From Symbiodinium natans (lineage: Eukaryota > Sar > Dinophyceae > Suessiales > Symbiodiniaceae), in contig CAJNDS010000335.1 in the NCBI GenBank assembly GCA_905221605.1, positions 1,316,430-1,363,929 of the forward strand: a stretch of DNA of 47,500 nucleotides, read 5' to 3'. Shown in pieces: positions 12,001 through 24,000 of the stretch; the first letter of the stretch is position 1; each line of letters begins with the position of its first letter. The translations under genes and the position numbers were made by a program. Below the pieces are notes generated by a model. That model did no database searches, had not been told where the DNA came from, and saw nothing but the letters and a program-made list of their open reading frames with translations.

Positions 12001-15000
12001 TAAACCCTAAACCCTAAACCCTAAACCCTAAACCCTAAACCCTAAACCCTAGACCCGACACTTAGGATTTCGGGGTTAGGCCCCTCAGCTGGCCAGTTTT
12101 CGTCACACCACCCTTTTATAGCCCGCCCACCCGGAAACTCCTTGAAGTTGTCCCCACGAAAGGGTCTCTACAGGGTTTAGGGTTTAGGGTTAGGGTTTAG
12201 GGTTTAGGGTTTAGGGTTTAGGGTTTAGGGTTTAGGGTTTAGGATTTAGGGTTTAGGGTTTAGGGTTTAGGGTTTAGGGTTTAGGGTTTAGGGTTTAGGG
12301 CCACCTACCCAAAGCAAGGCCCAGTTTGTTCGCGGTTGGGCGCTATTTGTGCCTGTTCTCGGTGGTTTAGGGTTTTGGGTTGCCCCAAAGCCTCAAGCCC
12401 TTGAACCCTGAGCAACAGAACAAAAGCTACGGCTGAGCCCTAGAACCCTGAACCCTAAACCCATAAACCCTAAACCCTAAACCCTAAACCCGAACCCTAG
12501 TCTGTGATCCCTATAAACCCTATCTATGGGTAGTTTTACGGGCCCTTAATCTGGTCCATTACCTCCTTAAAGGGTTCTGAAGTATGTGCCTCTGAGTTGC
12601 ACAGGGTATACAAGGGGTACACAAGGGGCCCCTTTTGAGGGCCCATACTGAGGGACCATGTAACTACCCTAAGACCCTGCGACCCTAAACCCTCGGCCCT
12701 CAACCCCAGACCCTACGCCCTAAGCCCTTAAACCCTAACCCCGAAACCGTAAGGCCTAAACCCTAAAGACTAAACCCTAAACCCTAAACCCTAAACCTTA
12801 TAAACCCTAAACCCTAAACCCTAAACCCTAAACCTAAACCCTAAACCCTAAACCCTAAACCCTAAACCCTAAACCAACCCTAAACCCTAAACCCTAAACC
12901 CAGAGCCGCCAGAAGGTGGTTTGAGATTGAAACATGCTGGATCTTCCACGTCGCCAACTCCTGGGAGGCAAGGTGAAGGTTTCAGGCGACGGTTTAGGGT
13001 TTAGCGTTTAGGGTTTAGGGTTTAGGGTTTAGGTTTTTGATAATCGGTTTATTTTTTGGGGGTCCATGTACCCTTACGATTATACACTGGGGGGGGGCAA
13101 AACCCCTATACTGGGGGGAGGGGGTACTTTGAGGCCCAAGTACTTGCCTGTTTTGGACTTGAAGCTGACCTATTGTCGATTGTTCCTCTGCAGTTCAAAG
13201 TTGGTAGGGTTTAGGGTTTAGGGTTAGGGTTTAGGGTTTAGGGTTTGGGGTTTGGGGTTTAGGGCTTCTTGCTACTGATTTGTTTAGTGAAAAGTAAGTC
13301 GGGTTCCCTGCAAACATGGGTGATCACATGTGTTGGGTGTTCTTTTGGGGGTACGAGTAGTAGCATCCACCACTTCTCATTTTTAAGGAAGGATGCGAAA
13401 AAGAGGGATATGTACATCCAATAATGCAGCAATGCCGCCTGCCTGAAGGGTCCACTGCCAGAGACTCTAAACCCCAAACCTGAAAATTCTAACCCCTAAA
13501 CCCTACTTGGAGGTTCATGGTACTGAGTAACCCAAGTATAACTGCACTTATAAACCAGTTACAACCCAATTAGAGCACTTAAAGGGCTCATAAGTGGATT
13601 ATAAGTACAGTTATAGCTGGGTTATGAGTACCCCTAAACCCTAAACCCTCAACCCTAAATCCTGAACCCTCTTAGGGAAGCCCTGCAGGAAGGAGACACT
13701 GTCGTCCTCTACGTCGTGCGCTGGGATGGCATTGACATGTCTGGACACCCGGTGAAGGACGTTCGGACTGGAGACCTCCACTTCTAATGTTGGGGTTTTT
13801 AGGGTGTAGAAATAAGGGTGTAGTGTTTAGGGTTTAGGGTACTTACTAGCCAATAGTAATTTCACTTACAACTCCATTAGAGCCATTTCGGGATGATTAA
13901 GGGGCTTAGTGGATTCTAAGTACAGTTAGAATTGGTTATTGAGTACCACGAACCTCCAAGTAGAGCCCTAAGGCTCAGTTTTGACGATTGAGGGTCTAGG
14001 GTCTAATCCCTAAGCCCCCCACTACCCCAAGCCCTAAACCCTAAGCCCTAAACCCTAAACCCTAAACCCTAAACCCTAAACCCTAAACCCTAAACCCTAA
14101 ACCCTAAACCCCTGGGATGCAACTTGCCTCTTCGGAGGACGACATACTCCGGCCAGGCTTCGACAAAAAACTCTACGAGTCGCTGGTCTGAAATCTTGAT
14201 GGCCCAGCGGTACGCTTTTAACCGTTTAGGGTTTAGGGTTTAGGGTTTAGGGTTTAGGGTTTAGGGTTTAGGGTTTAGGGTTTAGGGTTTAGGGTTTAGG
14301 GTTTAGGGTTTAGGGTTCAACTATGGATTAGGGTTTAGGGTTTAGGGTTTAGGCTTAGGGATCCCTAAACCCTAAACCCTTCTAAGGTAGCCAGCCTCAA
14401 ACAGGGTGCCCTTATTATGGTACGGTTTGCTGGGCTACCAAGCTTGCCTAAACCCTAAACCCTAAACCCTAAACCCTAAACCCTAAACCCTAAACCCTAA
14501 ACCCTAAACCCTAAACCCTAAACCCCCTACCTCCCACACCTGCAGTTTGTAGGTACCGCTTCGACATGACGGCCAAGACAGTGGCCGAGAAGTGCGTGGC
14601 CGATGGCTTTGGGTCCCTTGAGTTTCCAGCCGCGGTCGCAGCAGTAGATTGCTTCAGGTTTAGGATTTTAGGGTTTTAGGGTTTAGGGCTTAGGGTTTAG
14701 GGTTTCAGGGTTTCGGGGTTTTAGGGGTTTGAGTTTTCGGGTTTTAGGGGTTTAGGGTTTTAGGGTTTTACTGTAGCGCTTAGGGTAACCTTCTGCAGTA
14801 AGGTGCTTCAGGATGCGAGAGAACCTGGAAAGTTAGGAGCTTTGGGGGCTGTAGGGCTTTTAGGGTTTAGGGTTGGGATGTTCCCCCTTATCCTAACAGT
14901 CCTTAACAGGGGTTATAACAGGGGGTACTAGAATTCTGATTAAGGACTGTTAGTAGAAGGGGGAGCATCCCAAGTTCAGGGTTTGGTTTTTGGTTCTATG

Positions 15001-18000
15001 GGTTTAAGGTCTAGGGTTTGGGGTTTAGGGTCTAGGCTCTAGGGTTTAGGGTGTAATGTGAGAGCCCTGCACCCAAACGCACAGACCCTACACTCTAGCG
15101 TGGACCCGGAGCAGGCCCTTATCTCATTTTTGAGGGTTGGGGTTCTCTGATAAGCCCCTCAAAACCAAAAGGGGTAATTCTTTATTCCTAGGTTACTCCT
15201 GGGTCTACATAAGGTCGTCAACCTCAAGCAGATGGGTCGCAAGTGCCGGTACGCCTATGCTGCAGGCGGCTTTCCCGGTACCTTGTCAAAACCCTGCACC
15301 CAACCCAAAACCCCAAACCCTGAGCCCAATTCGGAGGTTGAGTTTTGGATTTGCGAAGGCCCTACGAATCGAAGAACAAAGCCCTGAACCCTACCCTAAA
15401 CCCCTAAACCCTAAACCCTAAACCCTAAACTCTTAACCCTACAAGGATTGAGGGCTGTGCCGTCAGGACGTCGGGGTGTAGCTTGTCACTGTGGTTGTGA
15501 GCCAACTCATAGCTCGGGGTTACCTATCGAAGGCCAGATTGGGGGTTGGGGTTTAGGGTTTAGGGTTTTAGGGTTTAAGGTTTAAGGTTTAGGGTTTAGG
15601 GTTTAGGGCCGTGCCTTCGTTGCCCAGGTATTTCCATCGCCCCGGGAATCGCCCCCGTTTTTTCGGGATCCTAAAGCGGTCTAAGGGCGTCGTCAGTGAG
15701 GCCAGTAGCCCGAAACCCTGAACCCCAAACCCTAAACCCTAAACCCCTAAACCCATAAACCCCTAAACCCCTAAGCCCCTAAACCCCTAAACCCCTAAAC
15801 CCCCAAACCCCTAAACCCCTAAACCCTAAACCACAAAAAGAGCAAAATTGTCGTCTGAGAGCAACAAAACGGCCACCTAAGCTCCTCTTGCGCGTCCACA
15901 TATCATGGCTGAATCCTGGGGTTGCTTTCAAGAATGGTGAGGCGCTATATATTCCAAACCCCTATGTAACCCTATCATCCCATAGGAATTGAAATTTCTG
16001 CAGGGCCCTTGGTAGAAATTAGACTGTTGTATAGTCAAGAACCTGCTTTACTACTTGTACGGTGCTTTTCGCACGTTACATGACCCCCTGGTTCTTAGTA
16101 GACAAAGGGAATGAGGCCCCATACATACCCTTAAAGGGATTATATATGGGCCAGCATGGGCGCACCCCCCCCCCCCCCCCCCTCCCCCCTTCATGGTATC
16201 CCCCGCCCCCCCTCCCCCCGCGCTGTGGTTCATGGTGGGTTTTGGATTTTGGGTTCCCTCCCCCCCCCCCCTCCCTGTGGTTCATGGTCTGTGGTTCATG
16301 GGTTTAGGGTTTAAGGGTTTAGGGGTTTAGGGTTTGGCTGTAATTAGGGTTCAGGATTTTCATGTAGTGCAACCCTTGCACGGATTGACATACTCGAGCG
16401 ACGCACCGTTGCAGTCGCCTTGCTCAAAGTGTCGGAAATTCGAGAGTCTTAGAACTCCTCGCCGTTTTGCGATAGCCATGTCTTCTTGCGGCTTTGCAGC
16501 CTTGGCAGACGCGGTGATTAAGTCCGGCGTGAATCCCGAGCTCTTGGTTCGCCTAGAAGAAGACGAGATACATTCTTTGTGGCTTGTGCGCAAAAGGGTC
16601 CAGGACGAGGCGCTGCAGGAGGAATACAAATCTTCCCTGTTGGCAGTCCTTGCAGCGGCTGGGATATGTGCCGTAGCTAAGCAGCCATCCAAGCGGGCGA
16701 GAAAAGACTTGCCATTTGCGCGGCCTTCGCAGCGTGGAAGCTTATCCAGTGCGCTGAATGCCGCGTTGCCTGAAAACCAGGAAGATGCTTTGGCAGAACT
16801 TTTCGAGGACATCTGGGCACGCAGCAACTTGGCGTCGGGAGACGCCCGATGGCGAACGTGGACAAGACTCTGTAGGGCCTGGAGAGTTGATGCCCTGCCT
16901 CTCACTCGAGATGTTGTTGAGAAAGTTTCTGCTTCATTGAAACGTGGTGGTTATCGCAGTGCGCGGCAATATTTTTCGCAAGCTCGTCGTCAGCATGTGC
17001 TGCACACAGGGAAACAAGTTCCTGCCGACGTGGAGTTGTGCATGCGCGACATGACCAGAAGTCTCGAGCGTGGCCTGGGCGGCCCTGCTCTGAAAGATGC
17101 GTTTCGCCTGGAGTCGCTCGAGCTCCCTCACCCAGAAGAAGATGTGCCTGTCAGCGCGCGGACGCAGACTACTGTGGTGGTGCTTGGCTGTTGGTTCCTT
17201 CTTAGAGAAATCGAAGTTGCGGCTCTGAAGGTGAAGTACTTTGTGGTTGACGAGAAGTCGCAGACTGTGAGTTTAACGTTGCAGTCCAGCAAAACTGACA
17301 CGCAGGGTGACTTGGTGATGCGATGCCATGCGTGCTATTGTCAGGTCATGCCGGCCAACTTGTGCCCTTTCCATGTCGCAAAGGCCTTCGTCAGCCTGCT
17401 CCCGCAAGATCCAGAGGCGCCCGCGTTCTCCAACAGCGAGGGCAGCGTCCTGTCCAAGGAAGAGTCAGTGCAGATGATTCGGGACGTGCTAGCTAACAGT
17501 GACGTCGAACTCACTCGTGCAGGCATGGCAGGAGAAGTGCAACGCTTTGGTGGTCATTGTCTTCGTGTAAGTGGAGCTCAGTTCTTGTCTCGCTGCAGCA
17601 TCCCCCTCTCCACAATCATGTTGCTCGGACGATGGGGTTCTCGAAGTGTTGAAAGATACGTCCAAGAAGCAGCCTTGGAGAGCTTTGTAGTGACCGCACC
17701 GCGCGGAATTGGTGCTGGACAACCAGGTAGCCAGTCGCTGTCTGAAGAATCGCAGCTTGATCATGGCATGGCCACATCCTCGGAGATGCCTTCGACGCCG
17801 GCGCCTTCAACTGATACAAGAATCGGTGAGGACGTGGAAGAGCAAATCGAGAGAGCCAACAAGCAGCTACAAGAACTGTCGTTGAAAGTGGAGCAACTCC
17901 AGCAACGCCCGGAGCTTGTGATTGGCAAGAAAGCCCATGCAAGAGATCAGAACGAGCTCACGCTGCTGCCCCGTATGTGGAAGGCTCGCTGTGGCTGGCC

Positions 18001-21000
18001 ATATGGCGGAGCGACTTTCCGCCGAGCAGGTCTGGACACGCAAGTTCAGAGATGTAAGAAATGCTTCCCTAGCAGCTCGTGCCAAGAGCCAGAGTCAATG
18101 CCTGACTCTAATACAGACTCGGATACAGAAGAGTCATCGAGTCGCTCCAGCAGTGAGTGCTCTTCGGGCAAGCAGCCTGGCAAGTGAGCTTCGACGTGCT
18201 AGTCGGAGCTGCAGAGCACAATGGGTGTGCTCTGGTTTTGCAATAAAAGGTGCCCTCGCGTGGAGGCGAGAAGATTGTCGTACCGAGGTGCTGTCGCGGA
18301 AGCAGCATGATGATCGGAAAGTGCGGGATCTGTGAGAATATATGAGCGCTGAGTGACAGCTGCTGCTGACTGCGGTATGTGATGGTGTGTTGACAGTGCG
18401 GGTGCTTGTTGTTTGTGTTTTTTTTTATTTGCTACGCGTCATTGTGCAGTTGAATGCCGGGAGAGTGTGTGATCTTGTCAGGCCGTGTGAGGGCTGAGCT
18501 GATAGTTTGTTTGATCTGAAGGTGTTGTGCTTTGCGTTGGTCAAGGAGCCTTCGGATTGCGCGCCAATTTGGTTCTTTGCTTGCAGGTTGTGCGATAGTG
18601 GAAACTGCCCGATCCCTGAAGGCAAGCCTTGAGAGCGCCATGGCCGAGACCGAGCCGGAGCTGGCAAAGTTGCTCAAGGAAGCGGGTTTGGACGACAAGC
18701 TCGTGGACTATGTGGCCGCAAGGGACATACGCAGCCGAGACATCTTCGCGTCCATCGCAACCTCCATGAAAGAGGTCGATGCAGTTTTGATCGAGCCTTT
18801 GACCGCGGGTTTCAAAATGCCACAAGGTGAGACGCTGAAGCTTGATGCGCTCCAGTTGCCCATTGCCCGCGCCAAGCTTCGCTTTGTGTGGCGCAAGTGT
18901 TCAGAAGCCTTTTCCGTGTCGACCGCTTCGGCCGCTGCAACTGTGCCGTCATCTGTTCCTGCGAGCAAGTCCACAAAGGAGCTGCCGCCGGGGTACTGGC
19001 AGATGCAGGTCGCGAAGTACGAGATGGTACAGATCGGAGGCGAGTCCCGCAAGTTCCCTCAGGAGCTCCTGCTAGGGACAGAGGCCATCCTCGCGCGCAT
19101 TATCAATGAGATGAAGTCGCTGTCACACACTTCAGTGGCATTGCACGAGTTGGTCCAGGGCCGCTTCTTCAGCCGAGGCGGAGATCCAAACCCACTCTGT
19201 CCCGCAAAGAAACGGGCCAAAGCATCGACCACTGTCCTGACCATCAATCAGGACAATCAGCTCGAAACCGCCCCGGACGCACAGTGGAGCCCGAAGTCAG
19301 TCCTCTCGTTCTTAGATTGCTTAGAGGCGATTCGGTATGCGTTCATCCTTGTCGAGCTTGGGCCAGAGCCTGCGGTCATCCGGTACATCGAATGGTGGGA
19401 GAAGCAGGTTCGAGCAAGGCAGTATCGCTTAGAGCAGTTGAAAATCTTTTGGGACATAGCCGCCTGGCGCATTGCGATGGCTTTGCGCAGCAAGATTGAC
19501 TTTGCCACTGTGACGACGGAGATCATGAACGACAATCAGGCACTCCAAGACGCATTGAACCGCGAGGTCGTGCTGGAGAAGTTTCCCAAGCTGCCCAAGC
19601 ATGATGCCTTTCGTGTTGATCATGCGCGAGGAGGCAAAGGTAAAGGAAAATATGGGAAGGACTGGAAGGACCGAAAGCGAGCGTGGGATGAGGGCAGCTA
19701 CGAGCGTCGCTGGAGTGATCGCCGATGGGACGACAATCGCTACTACGGCTCGCAGTGGGATCGCAGCTATTCAGATCGCCAGCATCGTGCCAGCAGTGCC
19801 TACGAACAGCAGGCCAGAGAGTAGGGACAGCGCGGGCCGCCTGTTGCGAACTTCTCAACGGGTGGACCCGACCAGTGCAAAGAAGCGTTGCAGAGAACCT
19901 GGTCAAGTTCCACCTCCAAGGAGACCGACAACCGTGAAGGAGATCCTATCCGGCTCGTCCCAGCAGAACATGTTGCGAAGCGGAGAAGGATGATAGATGC
20001 GAAAGCGCCAGACCTCATATTGTTGAGTTTCTTTGATGGGGTTGCGTCGGCTGCGTTGTTGTGCCAGCAGATTTGCAGCGAAAGGAGTTGGAAGTGGCAA
20101 GCAGTTCTGTGGGAGTCCAACCCCGAATTGCGTCAGCTTGCATCAAAGAAGTTCCCCAGCGCAATCCTCAAGGAAGACGTCGACGAGGAGACGCCCGAAA
20201 AGATTATCGACTTCCTAGAGCAAATCGACCCGGGCTCGAAGGCACTTGTGATCATTGCAGCCGGTCCTCCCTGTCCTGATTACAGCAGAGTGCGTGAGAA
20301 TGCCCCTGGGACGGCTGGCCCAGAGGGGTCCAAGTTTGTGCGCTTTGCAGAACTGGTCAAGTCCTTGGAGAAGAAGTGGCGGTATCCCCAGTGCGTGCTG
20401 CTTGTTGAGAACGTGGTTCCCCAAAACAAAGAAGATGTGCGAAAATTGGAGCGTGCCTTGTCAGCGGAAGCAGTAATGCAGATTTTGGCTTGATCGCCCG
20501 TCGGCGACTGTGGTGGACGCGGATCCCATGGCAGGAGCTATCTCATCGAAATGATTGCCCTTTCACGATGAGGTGGTCCACGTACCAAGGTCTTCCTCGG
20601 GTGCGTTTCAACGTCTCGCCCGACAAGCTCGAGGATTATGACCTGGGCGACCTTAGCTGGCCACAGTGCATTATGGACAAAACACCTTTACCATGCTTGA
20701 CTACGCCAGCTGAAGATCCAAAAGGACGGCCAGCTCCAAGGTCTTGCAAAGGCAAGACATCCTCCGACGCGCAGCAAAGGTGGCTGCGAGACGGGCGACA
20801 ATATGCTCCGTGGCATTACGAGGCTGACAACATGTTTCGGCAGACTGACAATAGGCTAGTGCTTGCTCCGGCCGAAGTCAAAGAACAGCTTCACCATCTG
20901 CCTCGAGGATGGACTGAGGGCCTTCGCGGGACAGCTCGGCATCGTGCCTTGGCCAATGGCTGGCACATTGGTGCAGCCAGGTTCTTCCTTGTTCTGGGAA

Positions 21001-24000
21001 TCCTCGCAGCAACGCCACAAGCTGCGCCTGCGCGAGAGCTTTCCCCGTTGGGAGGTACTGCGATCGATGCAATGGCAAAGTTATGGGAGACGAAGCCCTT
21101 GCTGAATGGGCCAGGTGTTCCAGTGTCGGAAGACGCGCTGGATCTTTCGGCCATTCTTGATCCAGAAGAGCACTGGAGCGCTGCCTGTCGAGTCTCCCAT
21201 CAGAATCAGTCACGCCCGCAGCTTGAACCAGGCCTCCTTCAATGGCTACCGCTGTGGCAGCACTGGCGGAGGGTTGTTCCCGAGAGATGAGATACGCCGT
21301 GGCCAAAGAAGTCGAGCAGCTAGTGAGCGACCTTGACGACAGCGTGCAGAAGTGGTACTTTGGCCTAAAGCCGCATGTTCAGAAAGCTTATTGTGCTAAA
21401 GACCGGGCCTGCTCAGTGCAAGTCCCAGTGATTAGGCACTTGGCGTCCATCTTTGGTTGGGGGGACATGGACATTTTCGACGAATTGACAGAAGGCTTCC
21501 CTCTTCTAGGCAGTTGCGGCCAGGTCTGGGGTGGCGCCTTCGTGATGACGCCCGTTATAGCGAGCCGATTCCCATCACCGAGTTTTGGCAGGAGAACCTC
21601 AAAGTAGTTCAGCGGAAACTTCAACAGCAACGAGTAGACCCTGCGTGGGAGATCATGGCGGCCGAAATCGCGGCCGATGTGAAGTTGGGACGCATGGAAG
21701 GGCCTTTCACGGCGCCGCCGTGTTGGGGGAAGTCGATGGTGGCCTTAGCAGACTACCAGCACACCAATGCACTATTGCCAGGACCTTGTCAACATGTACC
21801 TTGTTGCTTTGCTTTCGCAGTACATCAGGTGGGTTCCGACGGCCAGCCTAAAGTGAGACGCGCTGAAGATTGGAAGCGGTCGCTGGCAAACTCAACAGTA
21901 GGTGCAGAAGACAGTCCAGCCTATCACGACGTGTCAGCGTTCATCAAACTGGCCAAGGCTTTTCGACGAGCGGGTGTGTCTGACAAGCTGTTGCTGTGGG
22001 GCCTGGATCACGAGTCGGCTTACAGGCAGTTCCCTGCGGCTGAGCCCGAGCACACCTATGTTATCTTGAACACTCCCAGTGGGCCGACGCTGTGGCGCCA
22101 TAACGTGCTCATGTTTGGGAGCACAGCTTCAGTCTGGTCCTACTGCCGCGTTGCTGACTTGATGGCTTGGATCAATAGGTGCATGCTTTTAGTGCCCGCT
22201 TTGCACTTCGTTGATGATTTTGGTTCGTGTGAGCCTGAAGACACAGCCCAGAGTGCGTTTGAGACCTCGCAGCAGTTGTGCCGAGCTTTAGGGTTGAAGT
22301 TCAAGGAGTCCAAAGCACAACCTCCGGAGCCTGAACATGTCATTCAAGGCGTGAAGATCAGCATCCACTCCGAGGAGGCAGTGCTTTCGTGCACACAGGT
22401 TCGAAAGGACAGGATGGAGTCAAGCCTGGTGCAGCTCTTGCTCGACAACCGTCTGAAACCGCCTGAAGCGTCAGCCTTGGCAGGTAAGTTGCAGTTCTTG
22501 GCCTCTTCCTTGTTCGGCAAGTCCAGTGCTGCAGCGATCAGAGCGTTCCATCAGAGAGCTAGAACAGGAGTGGCGGCCGATTATAAGCAGGGCTGGACGC
22601 TGAACCAAGCCCTACGCGATGCCATTGCGTTCTTGAAGTACAGCTTCGAGCAGAATGTGCCTCGAGTCATAAAGTTCTTTGTGCCGGGGAGGTCCATCGT
22701 CTATGCAGACGCTTTCTTCCAGCTCGGGGATGAACGCTTTAACTTCCGCAACATGGACGATGCGCCAAGTTGGGGCCATGCTTCGCCTGCAGCCTTCGCA
22801 AATGGATGGGGATTTGTGGCGACTTCAGGAGAGCAGACTTGGTATGCCATGGGGCATGTGCCGTTGTGGTTCACGCGTCATTTTTGTTCACGCAGAGCGT
22901 ACATTTACATGTTGGAGATCATCGCGCAAGTGTTGCCTCTCTACGCGTTGTCCAAACTGCTGTACCGTGACGTCATCCTTTTCGTTGACAATGAGCCTGC
23001 TCGCCATGCATTGGTCAAAGGCTATAGCAGAGACAGCAATGCGAACAAACTCTTACAGACTGCCTGGTGTTGCTTTGAGGAAAGTCGATATCAGCCACAA
23101 TGGCAGCGCGTGGCCAGCTCTGCAAACATCAGTGATGCGGTCAGTCGGCAAGACGACTCCTTTGCAAAGAAGTCAGGGTGGACTCTCTTCAGTGCAGACT
23201 GGAACTCCATCTTCGACGAGCTGCTGCGGCGATGCTTGCAAGGGCCTCTGAAGGGGCTCTGAGAGGGCGTAGGTGCGCAGGTAATGGATTTGCAGGCGGC
23301 GCACCTATGGTGTTCGCGCCCGATGACGGCCGCCGTAAGTGCGGACCAGATCATCAGGGCGCCAAACGCCGCCAGCCATCCGAATGCCAAAAAGTTTGGA
23401 GCCGAACACTTGCTTGTGTGCGGATTGAGTTGTCTGTGTGCATAGTGAGATGTCATGTAGTGCAACCCTTGCACGGATTGACATACTCGAGCGACGCACC
23501 GTTGCAGTCGCCTTGCTCAAAGTGTCGGAAATTCGAGCCCGCCCTCACCGCCCTAAGTGTGGTGGGGTGTTCGCGCCCGATGACGGCCGCCGTAAGTGCG
23601 GACCAGATCATCAGGGCGCCAAACGCCGCCAGCCATCCGAATGCCAAAAAGTTTGGAGCCGAACACTTGCTTGTGTGCGGATTGAGTTGTCTGTGTGCAT
23701 AGTGAGATGTCACTCTGGTCCATTGGTTCACTGTGGGTTTAGAGTTTGATTAGGGTTCAAGGTTTGGGGTAATGATAGGTTTACGGTTTCCCCTCTCCCC
23801 CCTGTGGTTCGTGCTGGGTTTACGGTTGAGGGTTCAGGGTTAAAGCAGCAAAGGTTTCGGGTTTACCCTTCTCCCTCCCGTCGTTCATTGGTGGGTTTAA
23901 GTTTTAGGGCTTAGGGTTCAGGGTTTGGGGTTTAGGCTGAGGCTTCTCTGTCCCCCCCCCCCCCCCGTGGTCCGTGGTGTTTTTAGGGTTAACAGGCAGG

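Larger units (their letters stand above)
16360..23712 (+). mobile_element. PAT/Ngaro-like tyrosine-recombinase retrotransposon with C5 methyltransferase
   Basis: Bounded by split direct repeats: A1 (85 bp) at the left end; B1 (147 bp), A2 (85 bp) and B2 (147 bp) at the right end. B1 and A2 overlap by the triplet TCA, and TCA is also at both outer ends, as expected for site-specific recombination of a circular intermediate. No LTRs and no target-site duplication are seen. ORF order: tyrosine recombinase, basic gag-like protein, C5-cytosine methyltransferase, RT/RNase H, all on the + strand. Repeats A1/A2 and B1/B2 are identical by eye, suggesting recent insertion, yet two frameshifts are present in the ORFs. 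Confidence 0.9.

Noticed and set aside
12060-12175. Possible oxygenase exon between exons 15 and 16
   Set aside because: Open frame but no family residues, and SLE-RWFEI joins directly in phase.
16334-16477. Upstream extension of the recombinase ORF
   Set aside because: The first ATG lies outside the element and the reading crosses terminal repeat A1; the ATG at 16478 is inside the element.
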